Shown here piece by piece: positions 1 to 6,464 of a stretch of 10,957 bases of DNA. The DNA comes from Comamonadaceae bacterium (GTDB lineage: Bacteria; Pseudomonadota; Gammaproteobacteria; Burkholderiales; Burkholderiaceae_C). The notes beneath the pieces are model-generated. The model worked only from the letters and a program-made list of their open reading frames with translations, was not told the origin of the DNA and did no database searches. The position numbers were made by a program, and so were the translations under genes. Every line of letters begins with the position of its first letter. Positions within the stretch are counted from its first letter, which is position 1. The DNA lies in NCBI GenBank assembly GCA_947374505.1, contig CANCCE010000085.1:1-10957 (forward strand), in the 5' to 3' direction.

Positions 1-21
1 TGTAGACCGAGCGGTGCGCTT

Positions 22-35
22 GCTAACGAATTAGC
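22..35 (-). other. Small hairpin downstream of typA
   Basis: The minus strand reads GCTAA-TTCG-TTAGC, a perfect 5-bp stem with a TTCG loop, about 18 bases after the typA stop. No T-run follows it before the window edge, so it is not a normal intrinsic terminator. It could be a 3'-end stabilising or processing hairpin, or chance. The rest of bases 1-52 shows no gene. Confidence 0.25.
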
Positions 36-52
36 GAACGAACAAATGGTTT

Positions 53-1876
53 TTAACGACCAAAGCGCTTGCGATCGCTTTCCGACAGGTAACGCTTGCG
101 CAGACGAATCGACTTCGGTGTGATTTCAACCAATTCGTCATCCTCAATGAACTCAACGCCGTATTCCAGTGTGCATTCAATCGGTGGCGTGATTTTGATC
201 GCGTCTTCTTTGCCGGACACACGGAAGTTGGTCAGCTGCTTGGTACGTGTGGCGTTGACCACCAGATCGTTGTCACGGCTGTGAATACCGACAATCATGC
301 CTTCGTATACAGGATCATTGGCCTTGACGAACATGCGACCACGGTCGTCGAGCTTACCCAGTGCATAGGTGAAAATTTCACCCGCGTCCATGGAGATCAG
401 TACGCCATTTTTACGGCCACCGATGTCGCCTTTGTGCGGCTCGTAGCAGTCAAAAATGTTGGCAATCAAACCAGAACCGCGCGTCAAGTTCAAGAATTCG
501 TTGGTGAAACCAATCAGGCCACGGGCCGGAATACGGTATTCCAAACGAACGCGACCACGGCCGTCGGATTCCATGTTGACCAGGTCACCCTTGCGCTCGC
601 CAAGTGCTTGCATCACACCACCTTGATGGGTTTCTTCGATGTCAGCTGTGACCAGCTCGATCGGCTCCCACTTCTCGCCGTTGACTTCTTTGATCACCAC
701 GCGTGGCTTGGAAACAGCCATCTCGAAGCCTTCACGGCGCATGTTTTCCAAAAGAATAGTCAAGTGCAACTCACCACGACCCATGACTTCAAAAATACCT
801 TCTTCGTCGGTTTCTTTGACGCGCAAAGCGACGTTGTGTTGCAGTTCTTTTTGCAGGCGGTCCCAGATCTGACGGCTGGTGACGTACTTGCCTTCGCGAC
901 CGGCCAAGGGGCTGGTGTTGACGCAGAAGTTCATGGTCAACGTCGGCTCATCGACCTTCAACATCGGCAAGGGTGTAGGCGTCACAGGGTCGGTGATCGT
1001 CACGCCGATACCGATGTCGTTGATACCGTTGATCAAGACAATTTCACCTGGGCCGGCTTCGTCGGTTTGAACGCGCTCCAAGCCTTGGAATGTGAGCACC
1101 TGGTTGATGCGGCCTTTGATGGCTTTACCATCCGGGCCTTCCATCACAACGACGTCCATCATCGGCTTGATCGTGCCCTGCTTGATACGGCCAACGCCGA
1201 TGCGACCGACGAATGTCGAGAAGTCGAGTGCAGAAATTTGCAGTTGCAGCGGTGCGGCAGGATCGCCGGTTTGCGCCGGCACGTGCTTCAGCACGGTGTC
1301 GAACAGGGCCGACATGTCCGGGCCCCACTGCTCGCCTGGTGCGCCCTCTTCCATGGACGACCAGCCATTGATGCCGGAGGCGTAAACGACCGGAAAATCC
1401 AGCTGCTCATCGGTGGCTCCGAGTTTGTCGAACAAGTCGAACGCTGCGTTGACGACGAAGTCAGGGCGAGCGCCTGGCTTGTCGACTTTGTTCACCACCA
1501 GGATCGGCTTGAGGCCAAGAGCCAAAGCCTTTTTAGTCACGAAACGCGTTTGCGGCATCGGGCCTTCTTGCGCGTCAATCAGCAACACAACGCCGTCAAC
1601 CATCGACAATGCGCGCTCAACTTCACCACCGAAGTCAGCGTGGCCCGGGGTGTCAACAATGTTGATGTGCGTGCCCTTCCAGGTCACGGCGCAGTTCTTG
1701 GCCAAAATCGTGATGCCACGTTCTTTTTCAATGGCGTTGTTGTCCATCACGGTGTCGACGACTTTTTCGTGTTCAGCGAAGGTGCCGGACTGACGCAGCA
1801 ATTGGTCAACCATGGTGGTCTTACCATGGTCAACGTGGGCGATGATAGCGATGTTACGGATCTGTTTATGACTCAT
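53..1876 (-). CDS. typA: Translational GTPase TypA/BipA
   Basis: A 607-residue protein, the usual length for TypA/BipA, a ribosome-binding GTPase related to EF-G and LepA that helps 50S assembly and growth under stress or cold. The GTPase domain is at the N-terminus: P-loop AHVDHGKT at 13-20, switch I KERGITI at 51-57, DTPGH at 75-79 and NKVD at 129-132. Beta-barrel and EF-G-like domains follow (RGELHL and ARGLIGF segments), then the TypA-specific C-terminal domain ending in a basic tail. The ATG at 1874-1876 places the P-loop at the expected distance. The Shine-Dalgarno sequence is weak (AGAAAG). It lies 54 bases after truB on the same strand and probably receives read-through from the nusA operon past the hairpin at 1908-1938. 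I see no separate promoter in the gap, though one could lie inside truB. All four GTP-binding motifs are intact. Confidence 0.97.
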   Translation of the reverse strand: MSHKQIRNIAIIAHVDHGKTTMVDQLLRQSGTFAEHEKVVDTVMDNNAIEKERGITILAKNCAVTWKGTHINIVDTPGHADFGGEVERALSMVDGVVLLIDAQEGPMPQTRFVTKKALALGLKPILVVNKVDKPGARPDFVVNAAFDLFDKLGATDEQLDFPVVYASGINGWSSMEEGAPGEQWGPDMSALFDTVLKHVPAQTGDPAAPLQLQISALDFSTFVGRIGVGRIKQGTIKPMMDVVVMEGPDGKAIKGRINQVLTFQGLERVQTDEAGPGEIVLINGINDIGIGVTITDPVTPTPLPMLKVDEPTLTMNFCVNTSPLAGREGKYVTSRQIWDRLQKELQHNVALRVKETDEEGIFEVMGRGELHLTILLENMRREGFEMAVSKPRVVIKEVNGEKWEPIELVTADIEETHQGGVMQALGERKGDLVNMESDGRGRVRLEYRIPARGLIGFTNEFLNLTRGSGLIANIFDCYEPHKGDIGGRKNGVLISMDAGEIFTYALGKLDDRGRMFVKANDPVYEGMIVGIHSRDNDLVVNATRTKQLTNFRVSGKEDAIKITPPIECTLEYGVEFIEDDELVEITPKSIRLRKRYLSESDRKRFGR

Positions 1877-1907
1877 GGGGGGCTTTCTAAAACTTCAAAA
1901 ACTTTTC

Positions 1908-1938
1908 TGTCTTGACTGTCTGTTGGGACATCAAGACA
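1908..1938 (-). terminator. Hairpin across truB stop codon, possible weak terminator
   Basis: On the minus strand TGTCTTGA pairs with TCAAGACA (8 bp). Inside it TGTC pairs with GACA (4 bp) around a CCAACA loop, with one bulged G. The truB stop codon (1931-1933) lies in the 5' arm. A run of five T (1897-1901) follows only after six further bases (GAAAAG), which is a poor fit to a strong intrinsic terminator. It may be a leaky terminator between truB and typA or an RNA-stability/processing hairpin. The structure is directly visible; the function is inferred. Confidence 0.5.
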
Positions 1939-2983
1939 AGGCTGGGGGCTCATCGGAATGAAGCGCTGGACCAGCCGATGCCGAATTTGCACTGCCAATG
2001 GCGGCGCTCTTCAGCATGTCCTGTACTTCAATGGGGCTGAGCAAACGCTCAGGAATCAACTCGTTGGCGGTCACGTGGGCCGTGCCTAAAAATGCGCGGG
2101 GGTCATTGCCAAAAACCTGCACCAAGTCCTGGTTTTCGGCAATCTGTGGGCCCCATTGACCGGCTTCGCCACGGCGAGGCAGACCACTCAAAAAACGGCT
2201 GGCATTAACGGCATCCAGGCTGACCGACGGTGCGGCGGAGACCAGCGACTGCGGCGCTAGCAAGCACGCATCACGTTCGGCTTCGCTCATGGCTTCAAGA
2301 CTTGGCAAACTGACGCATTGGCTGGCGGTGAATCCACCGGTTTCAATGCGCCGTAAAAAACCGAGGTGCGCACCGCAACCAATCGCTTCGCCGATGTCTT
2401 CGCCCAGCGTGCGGATGTAAGTCCCCTTGCTGCAACGCACGATGATGCGAATGGCGGCAGGAGCACGGTCATCATGGGCAACGGACATCTGCATCGCGTG
2501 AATCACGATGTGCCGCGGCTCTCGCTCGATGATTTCGCCGGCTCGAGCATATTCATAGAGCGCCTTGCCATCTTTTTTGAGCGCTGAATACATGGGTGGA
2601 ATTTGCGCCTGCGGTCCGCTGAACTGCGCCGTCAATTTTTCAAGCAACACTGCCGTGATCTCAGGCACATCACGGGTTTCAATGACATCGCCCTCAGCAT
2701 CCGCGGTGGTCGTTTTTTGGCCCAACAGCAAAACGGCTTCATAGGTCTTGTCGGCTTCCAATTGCATCTGACTGAACTTGGTGGCAGCACCAAAGCACAG
2801 CGGCAAAACACCCGTCGCCAGCGGATCAAGCGTGCCGGTATGACCGGCTTTTTCCGCGCGCATCAACCACTTGGCCTTTTGCAAGGCCTGATTACTCGAC
2901 AGACCTATCGGCTTGTCGAGCAGCAGCACGCCATGTACGGGACGTCGCTGAATTTTCTGGCGGGGACTGGAGGTTTGCGTCAT
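1931..2983 (-). CDS. truB: tRNA pseudouridine(55) synthase TruB
   Basis: A 350-residue cytoplasmic enzyme that converts U55 of the tRNA T-loop to pseudouridine. It shows the TruB signature GHTGTLDPLATG at 47-58, with D53 as the expected catalytic aspartate. It also has the KTYEA segment near 79-83, PPMYSALKKDGKALYEYAR at 129-147, and RCSKGTYIRTLGEDIG from 183. These fix the family and distinguish it from the eukaryotic/archaeal relatives. It is somewhat longer than the E. coli protein (314 residues), with a low-complexity Ser/Ala-rich C-terminal tail that may be dispensable. The ATG at 2981-2983 is the only sensible start before the conserved HGVLLLDKP segment, but no Shine-Dalgarno sequence precedes it. 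The upstream sequence is TATAT next to a REP-like repeat, so initiation may be inefficient. It is fifth in the rimP-nusA-infB-rbfA-truB-typA run. Confidence 0.97.
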   Translation of the reverse strand: MTQTSSPRQKIQRRPVHGVLLLDKPIGLSSNQALQKAKWLMRAEKAGHTGTLDPLATGVLPLCFGAATKFSQMQLEADKTYEAVLLLGQKTTTADAEGDVIETRDVPEITAVLLEKLTAQFSGPQAQIPPMYSALKKDGKALYEYARAGEIIEREPRHIVIHAMQMSVAHDDRAPAAIRIIVRCSKGTYIRTLGEDIGEAIGCGAHLGFLRRIETGGFTASQCVSLPSLEAMSEAERDACLLAPQSLVSAAPSVSLDAVNASRFLSGLPRRGEAGQWGPQIAENQDLVQVFGNDPRAFLGTAHVTANELIPERLLSPIEVQDMLKSAAIGSANSASAGPALHSDEPPALS

Positions 2984-2988
2984 ATATA

Positions 2989-3005
2989 TCGACAGGCTCG
3001 GCGAG
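2989..3005. repeat. REP-like repeat, partial arm next to truB
   Basis: The plus strand reads TCGACAGGCTCGGCGAG. The core CGACAGGCTC is nearly the reverse complement (8 of 10) of GAACCTGTCA in the repeat at 3032-3063, so the two form an inverted pair. The core resembles a dispersed TTCGACAGGCTCAG-type extragenic repeat that I recall from many proteobacteria including Comamonadaceae. That family assignment is from memory and not verified here. It ends about five bases before the truB start codon. Confidence 0.55.
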
Positions 3006-3031
3006 TAGGTTTCCCTACACGCTGGGTAGCA

Positions 3032-3063
3032 CCGTTAACCCTGAACCTGTCAAAGGGCAACGG
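3032..3063. repeat. REP-like palindromic repeat between rbfA and truB
   Basis: The plus strand starts CCGTTAACCCTGAACCTG and ends CAAAGGGCAACGG. The outer arms CCGTT/AACGG and inner arms CCCT/AGGG pair, giving an imperfect hairpin with a loop around GAACCTGTCA. Compared with the repeat form I recall (CCGTTCGCCCTGAGCC then TGTCGAAGGGCGAACGG), most differences are loss of CG or G-to-A type changes, as in an old decayed copy. With the arm at 2989-3005 it forms an inverted pair filling most of the 87-base gap between rbfA and truB. A short hairpin GTAGG/CCTAC (3005-3018) lies between them. Confidence 0.6.
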
Positions 3064-3070
3064 CGCTGGA

Positions 3071-3439
3071 TCAGTCGTCTTGAGCGCGAGAGGAAACCGC
3101 CTTGGCTATCAAGGCGTTCATGTCAGAAGCACGTTCAGTCGTTCGGTCAAACAAAAAATGCAGGGTGGGGACGGTGTGGATCATCAGTTTCTTGAACAAA
3201 CCATTGCGCAGAAAACCTGCGGCTTGGTTCAAGGCTTCTTCACATTCTTTGGGATCACCCACCAACACACTGAAAAATACTTTGGCATGCGCGTAGTCGG
3301 GCGTCACTTCAACGGACTGGACCGTGACCATGCCCACTCGTGGATCTTTCAATTCGCGCGCGATCAGCGCCGTCAGATCGCGCTGGATCTGATCTGCCAC
3401 ACGAAAACCGCGGTTGGGAGTAGATGATTTCTTACGCAT
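3071..3439 (-). CDS. rbfA: 30S ribosome-binding factor RbfA
   Basis: A 122-residue single KH-like domain protein, within the normal RbfA size range. RbfA binds the immature 30S subunit, assists maturation of the 16S rRNA 5' end (helix 1 region) and is linked to cold adaptation. Recognisable segments are RVADQIQRDLTALIARELKDPRVG at the N-terminus, VTPDYAHAKVFFSVL in the middle, and a C-terminal PTLHFLFDRTTERASDMNALI. Placement directly after infB and before truB matches the conserved order. The ATG at 3437-3439 gives the usual basic N-terminus (MRKKSS). No Shine-Dalgarno sequence is visible: the preceding bases are AU-rich (ATATTTATTTTTAA), which could favour initiation helped by ribosomal protein S1 (inference). 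A strong hairpin at 3470-3503 separates it from infB. Confidence 0.96.
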   Translation of the reverse strand: MRKKSSTPNRGFRVADQIQRDLTALIARELKDPRVGMVTVQSVEVTPDYAHAKVFFSVLVGDPKECEEALNQAAGFLRNGLFKKLMIHTVPTLHFLFDRTTERASDMNALIAKAVSSRAQDD

Positions 3440-3469
3440 TTAAAAATAAATATTACCGGGAGGTGGTGA

Positions 3470-3503
3470 CGGTCTCGTGACAGCACAAACTGACACGAGA
3501 CCG
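3470..3503 (-). other. Strong intercistronic hairpin between infB and rbfA
   Basis: CGGTCTCGTG pairs perfectly with CACGAGACCG (10 bp). After a T-T mismatch, CAG pairs with CTG around a six-base loop TTTGTG. It sits 15 bases after the infB stop. No T-run follows directly, but an AU-rich stretch occurs about 20 bases downstream, just before rbfA. It is therefore more likely a processing, stability or partial-attenuation element than a standard terminator. The pairing is directly seen; the role is inferred. Confidence 0.6.
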
Positions 3504-3518
3504 GTGGCCGCTCATACT

Positions 3519-6437
3519 TTAGGCTTCGAGCGTCCGGGCGACTTCCCTGATTTCAAAGAATTCAAGAATATCGCCAACCTGGATGTCGTTGTAGCCCTTG
3601 ACGTTCAAACCGCACTCAAAGCCTTCTTTGACTTCGCGTGCATCGTCCTTGAAACGCTTGAGCGAGTCGAGTTCACCCGTGAAGATGACCATGTTTTCGC
3701 GTAAGAGTCGCAGACGTGCATTGCGGCGAACGACACCGGCGGTGACCATACAACCCGCAATGGAACCGATCTTGCTGACTTTGAAGACTTGACGAATCTC
3801 GGCATTACCGATGACTTCTTCCTTCTTGTCTGGTGTCAACATGCCCGACATCGCGGCGCGCAGTTCGTCAACAGCGTCATAAATGATGTTGTAGTAACGA
3901 ATTTCAATGCCGTTGTTCTCGGCTTGCTTGCGGGCTTGCGCATCAGCGCGGGTGTTGAAACCAATCAGCACCGCTTTAGACGCAATTGCGAGGTTGACGT
4001 CCGACTCGGAGATACCGCCGACAGCGGAGTAAACGAGCTGAACCTTGACCTCGTCGGTCGACAACTTGAGCAGCGACTGAGCCAAGGCTTCTTGCGAACC
4101 CTGAACGTCGGCTTTGATGATGATCGGCAGCATCTTGACTTCGCCAGCATTGATGTCGGAGAACATGTTCTCCAGCTTCGACGCCTGTTGCTTGGCCAAC
4201 TTGGTGTTGCGGAACTTGCCGGCACGGTAAGTGGCGATCTCGCGGGCACGACGCTCGTCGGTCATGACCATGAACTCGTCGCCCGCTTGCGGCACCTCGG
4301 TCAGACCTTGAATCTCGACTGGAATCGAAGGACCCGCAGTTTTGATCGTCTTGCCGTTTTCGTCCAGCATGGCGCGAACACGACCAAAGGTCGAACCCGC
4401 CAACACCACGTCACCCGCCTTCAGCGTACCGGACTGAACCAGCACGGTGGCGACCGGGCCGCGACCCTTGTCGAGACGGGCTTCAATGACCAGGCCCTTG
4501 GCCAAAGCTTCAACCGGCGCACGCAATTCAAGCACCTCGGCTTGCAGCAGCACTTGCTCTAGCAGATCGTCAACACCGGCACCGGTGTGAGCTGAGACGC
4601 CCACAAAAGGCACGTCGCCGCCGAACTCTTCGGGGATGACTTCTTCGGTGACCAGTTCACCCTTGACGCGGTCCAGGTTGATGCCAGGTTTGTCAATCTT
4701 ATTGATGGCCACAACAATAGGAACGCCCGCCGCTTTGGCGTGCTTGATAGCTTCACGGGTTTGCGGCATCACGCCGTCGTCCGCAGCCACCACCAGAATC
4801 ACGATGTCAGTGGCTTGGGCGCCGCGGGCACGCATGGCCGTGAAGGCCTCGTGACCCGGCGTGTCCAGGAAGGACACCATGCCGCGTGGGGTTTCCACGT
4901 GGTAAGCACCAATGTGCTGCGTGATACCGCCGGCCTCGCCAGAGGCGACTTTGGCTTTGCGGATGTAATCGAGCAGCGAGGTCTTGCCGTGGTCAACGTG
5001 ACCCATGACCGTGACGACCGGTGCACGCGGCAAGGACTCGGCTTGTTGGCCCTGCACGTCTTCGTCGGTGAACGCTTCCGGATCATCCAGCGCAGCCGTG
5101 ACGGCTTTGTGACCCATTTCTTCCACCACGATCATGGCGGTGTCTTGGTCCAGCGGCTGGTTGATGGTGACCATCTGACCGAGCTTCATCAAGTGCTTGA
5201 TGACCTCAGACGACTTCACGCTCATCTTGTGAGCGAGTTCACCCACGGTGATGGTCTCAGGCACGTGGACTTCAATGACCTTGAATTCTGACGGTGCTAC
5301 AAAAGTCGACTCAGGGCGCGCATCACGGTCTGATGAGCGACGGCCACGCGGGCCACCACGGAAATTGCCACGGCCTGGTGCAGTCGGTGCACCACGGGTT
5401 TTGAGTTCTGACTTTTTCTTCGCGTCGTCTTTCCAAGTCGATGACAAATTCTCCGACTTGACTTCTTTCTTGCCCGCAGCGCCAGCGGCTCCGGCTGCCG
5501 CAGGGGCGCCAGGTTTGACGGCACCAGGCACCACTGCAGGCTTGTGCAGGGTTCCCTTGGCGGCGATTTTAGGATCGACGTGTGGCACCAACACGCGCTT
5601 TGGCGCGCTCATCATGGCGCGAATACCCGCGGCTTCTGCCTCGGCTTTTTTGCGACGATCTTGGAAGTCCTGGACCTTGGCAGCATCCGCTTGGAATTCT
5701 GCGGTGGCCTTGGCTTTGACAGCTGCCTGCGCAGCACTGACTTCAGCAGCTTTGGCGGCTTGCACGACCGCAGCGGCGTCGGTTGCTGCGGCAGCGGCAA
5801 CGGCTGCGGCAGCGTTCACAACGCTTTGATCAGGGAACACACGAGAACCGACGACAGGTTTAACCGCCGTGGACTTTTCGATTTTCTTGGCCTCGGCCAA
5901 TTGCGCAGCCTCCGCAGCAGCTTGGGCACTCAGCTCTGCAGCAATGCGCTCTTGTTCACGAGCAGCTTCTTGCGCATCGCGCTGGCGGCATTTTTCAGCG
6001 AACTCTTCTTCTTCACGGCGCAACAACTCCGCTTGTTGGCGAGCGTCTTCCTCGCGGCGAAGCAGTTCAGCGTTGTCGATGACGGGCTCTTGAGGAGCCA
6101 CGACGACTTCTTCAGCGGCCACATCAGAGCCGTCTTCGCGTTTAACGAAGGTGCGTTTCTTGCGCACTTCAACTTGAATGGTGCGTGCACGTCCAGTCGA
6201 GTCAGCCTGTTTGATTTCGGTGGTCGATTTCTTGACCAAGGTGATCTTTTTGCGCTCGGCGGTGGCGGTGCCATGGCTGGCCTGCAAATAGCTCAGGAGC
6301 TTTTGCTTGTCGGCCTCAGACAAATGATCGCCGGCTTCTGCCTTGGCGACACCGGCGCTGGTCAATTGCTCGATCAGTGTTGCGGTGGGTTTATTGAGTT
6401 CAGCTGCGAATTCAGCGACGGTAGTGGTACTGGACAT
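3519..6437 (-). CDS. infB: Translation initiation factor IF-2
   Basis: A 972-residue GTPase that brings fMet-tRNA to the 30S start complex and promotes 50S joining. In order: an N-terminal IF2_N-like domain (about 1-50, VAEFAAELNKPTATLIEQL); a long charged, Ala/Glu-rich probably helical linker (about 60-345) with the octamer AELLRREE twice and an Ala run near 205-230; a Gly/Arg-rich basic stretch near 348-378; and a second IF2_N domain (about 385-445). The G domain follows with GHVDHGKT at 479-486, DTPGH at 525-529 and NKID at 579-582, then beta-barrel domains and the fMet-tRNA-binding C-terminal domain ending near EIREVARTLEA. The protein is longer than E. coli IF-2 (890) because of the linker. 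The ATG at 6435-6437 lies 27 bases after nusA; CGGAAA is a weak nearby Shine-Dalgarno sequence, while a better GGAGG is too far (18 bases). Shorter isoforms from internal starts occur in E. coli but cannot be judged here. Confidence 0.98.
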   Translation of the reverse strand: MSSTTTVAEFAAELNKPTATLIEQLTSAGVAKAEAGDHLSEADKQKLLSYLQASHGTATAERKKITLVKKSTTEIKQADSTGRARTIQVEVRKKRTFVKREDGSDVAAEEVVVAPQEPVIDNAELLRREEDARQQAELLRREEEEFAEKCRQRDAQEAAREQERIAAELSAQAAAEAAQLAEAKKIEKSTAVKPVVGSRVFPDQSVVNAAAAVAAAAATDAAAVVQAAKAAEVSAAQAAVKAKATAEFQADAAKVQDFQDRRKKAEAEAAGIRAMMSAPKRVLVPHVDPKIAAKGTLHKPAVVPGAVKPGAPAAAGAAGAAGKKEVKSENLSSTWKDDAKKKSELKTRGAPTAPGRGNFRGGPRGRRSSDRDARPESTFVAPSEFKVIEVHVPETITVGELAHKMSVKSSEVIKHLMKLGQMVTINQPLDQDTAMIVVEEMGHKAVTAALDDPEAFTDEDVQGQQAESLPRAPVVTVMGHVDHGKTSLLDYIRKAKVASGEAGGITQHIGAYHVETPRGMVSFLDTPGHEAFTAMRARGAQATDIVILVVAADDGVMPQTREAIKHAKAAGVPIVVAINKIDKPGINLDRVKGELVTEEVIPEEFGGDVPFVGVSAHTGAGVDDLLEQVLLQAEVLELRAPVEALAKGLVIEARLDKGRGPVATVLVQSGTLKAGDVVLAGSTFGRVRAMLDENGKTIKTAGPSIPVEIQGLTEVPQAGDEFMVMTDERRAREIATYRAGKFRNTKLAKQQASKLENMFSDINAGEVKMLPIIIKADVQGSQEALAQSLLKLSTDEVKVQLVYSAVGGISESDVNLAIASKAVLIGFNTRADAQARKQAENNGIEIRYYNIIYDAVDELRAAMSGMLTPDKKEEVIGNAEIRQVFKVSKIGSIAGCMVTAGVVRRNARLRLLRENMVIFTGELDSLKRFKDDAREVKEGFECGLNVKGYNDIQVGDILEFFEIREVARTLEA

Positions 6438-6464
6438 AATTGGGTTTCCGTGCGGCCTCCATGA

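Noticed and set aside
281..1915. Open frame of 544 codons on the plus strand opposite typA
   Set aside because: It is a mirror of the typA codons, with low-complexity His/Val/Asp/Arg-rich sequence and no recognisable domain. TypA on the minus strand is fully conserved. Such antisense frames are common in GC-rich genes.
2603..3427. Plus-strand frame of 274 codons spanning truB and rbfA
   Set aside because: It is antisense to two secure genes and the intervening repeat, with no domain.
5544..6464. Plus-strand frame of 306 codons opposite the infB 5' half
   Set aside because: The Gly/Ser/Phe-rich translation reflects the Ala/Glu-rich infB linker read backwards; no domain is recognisable.
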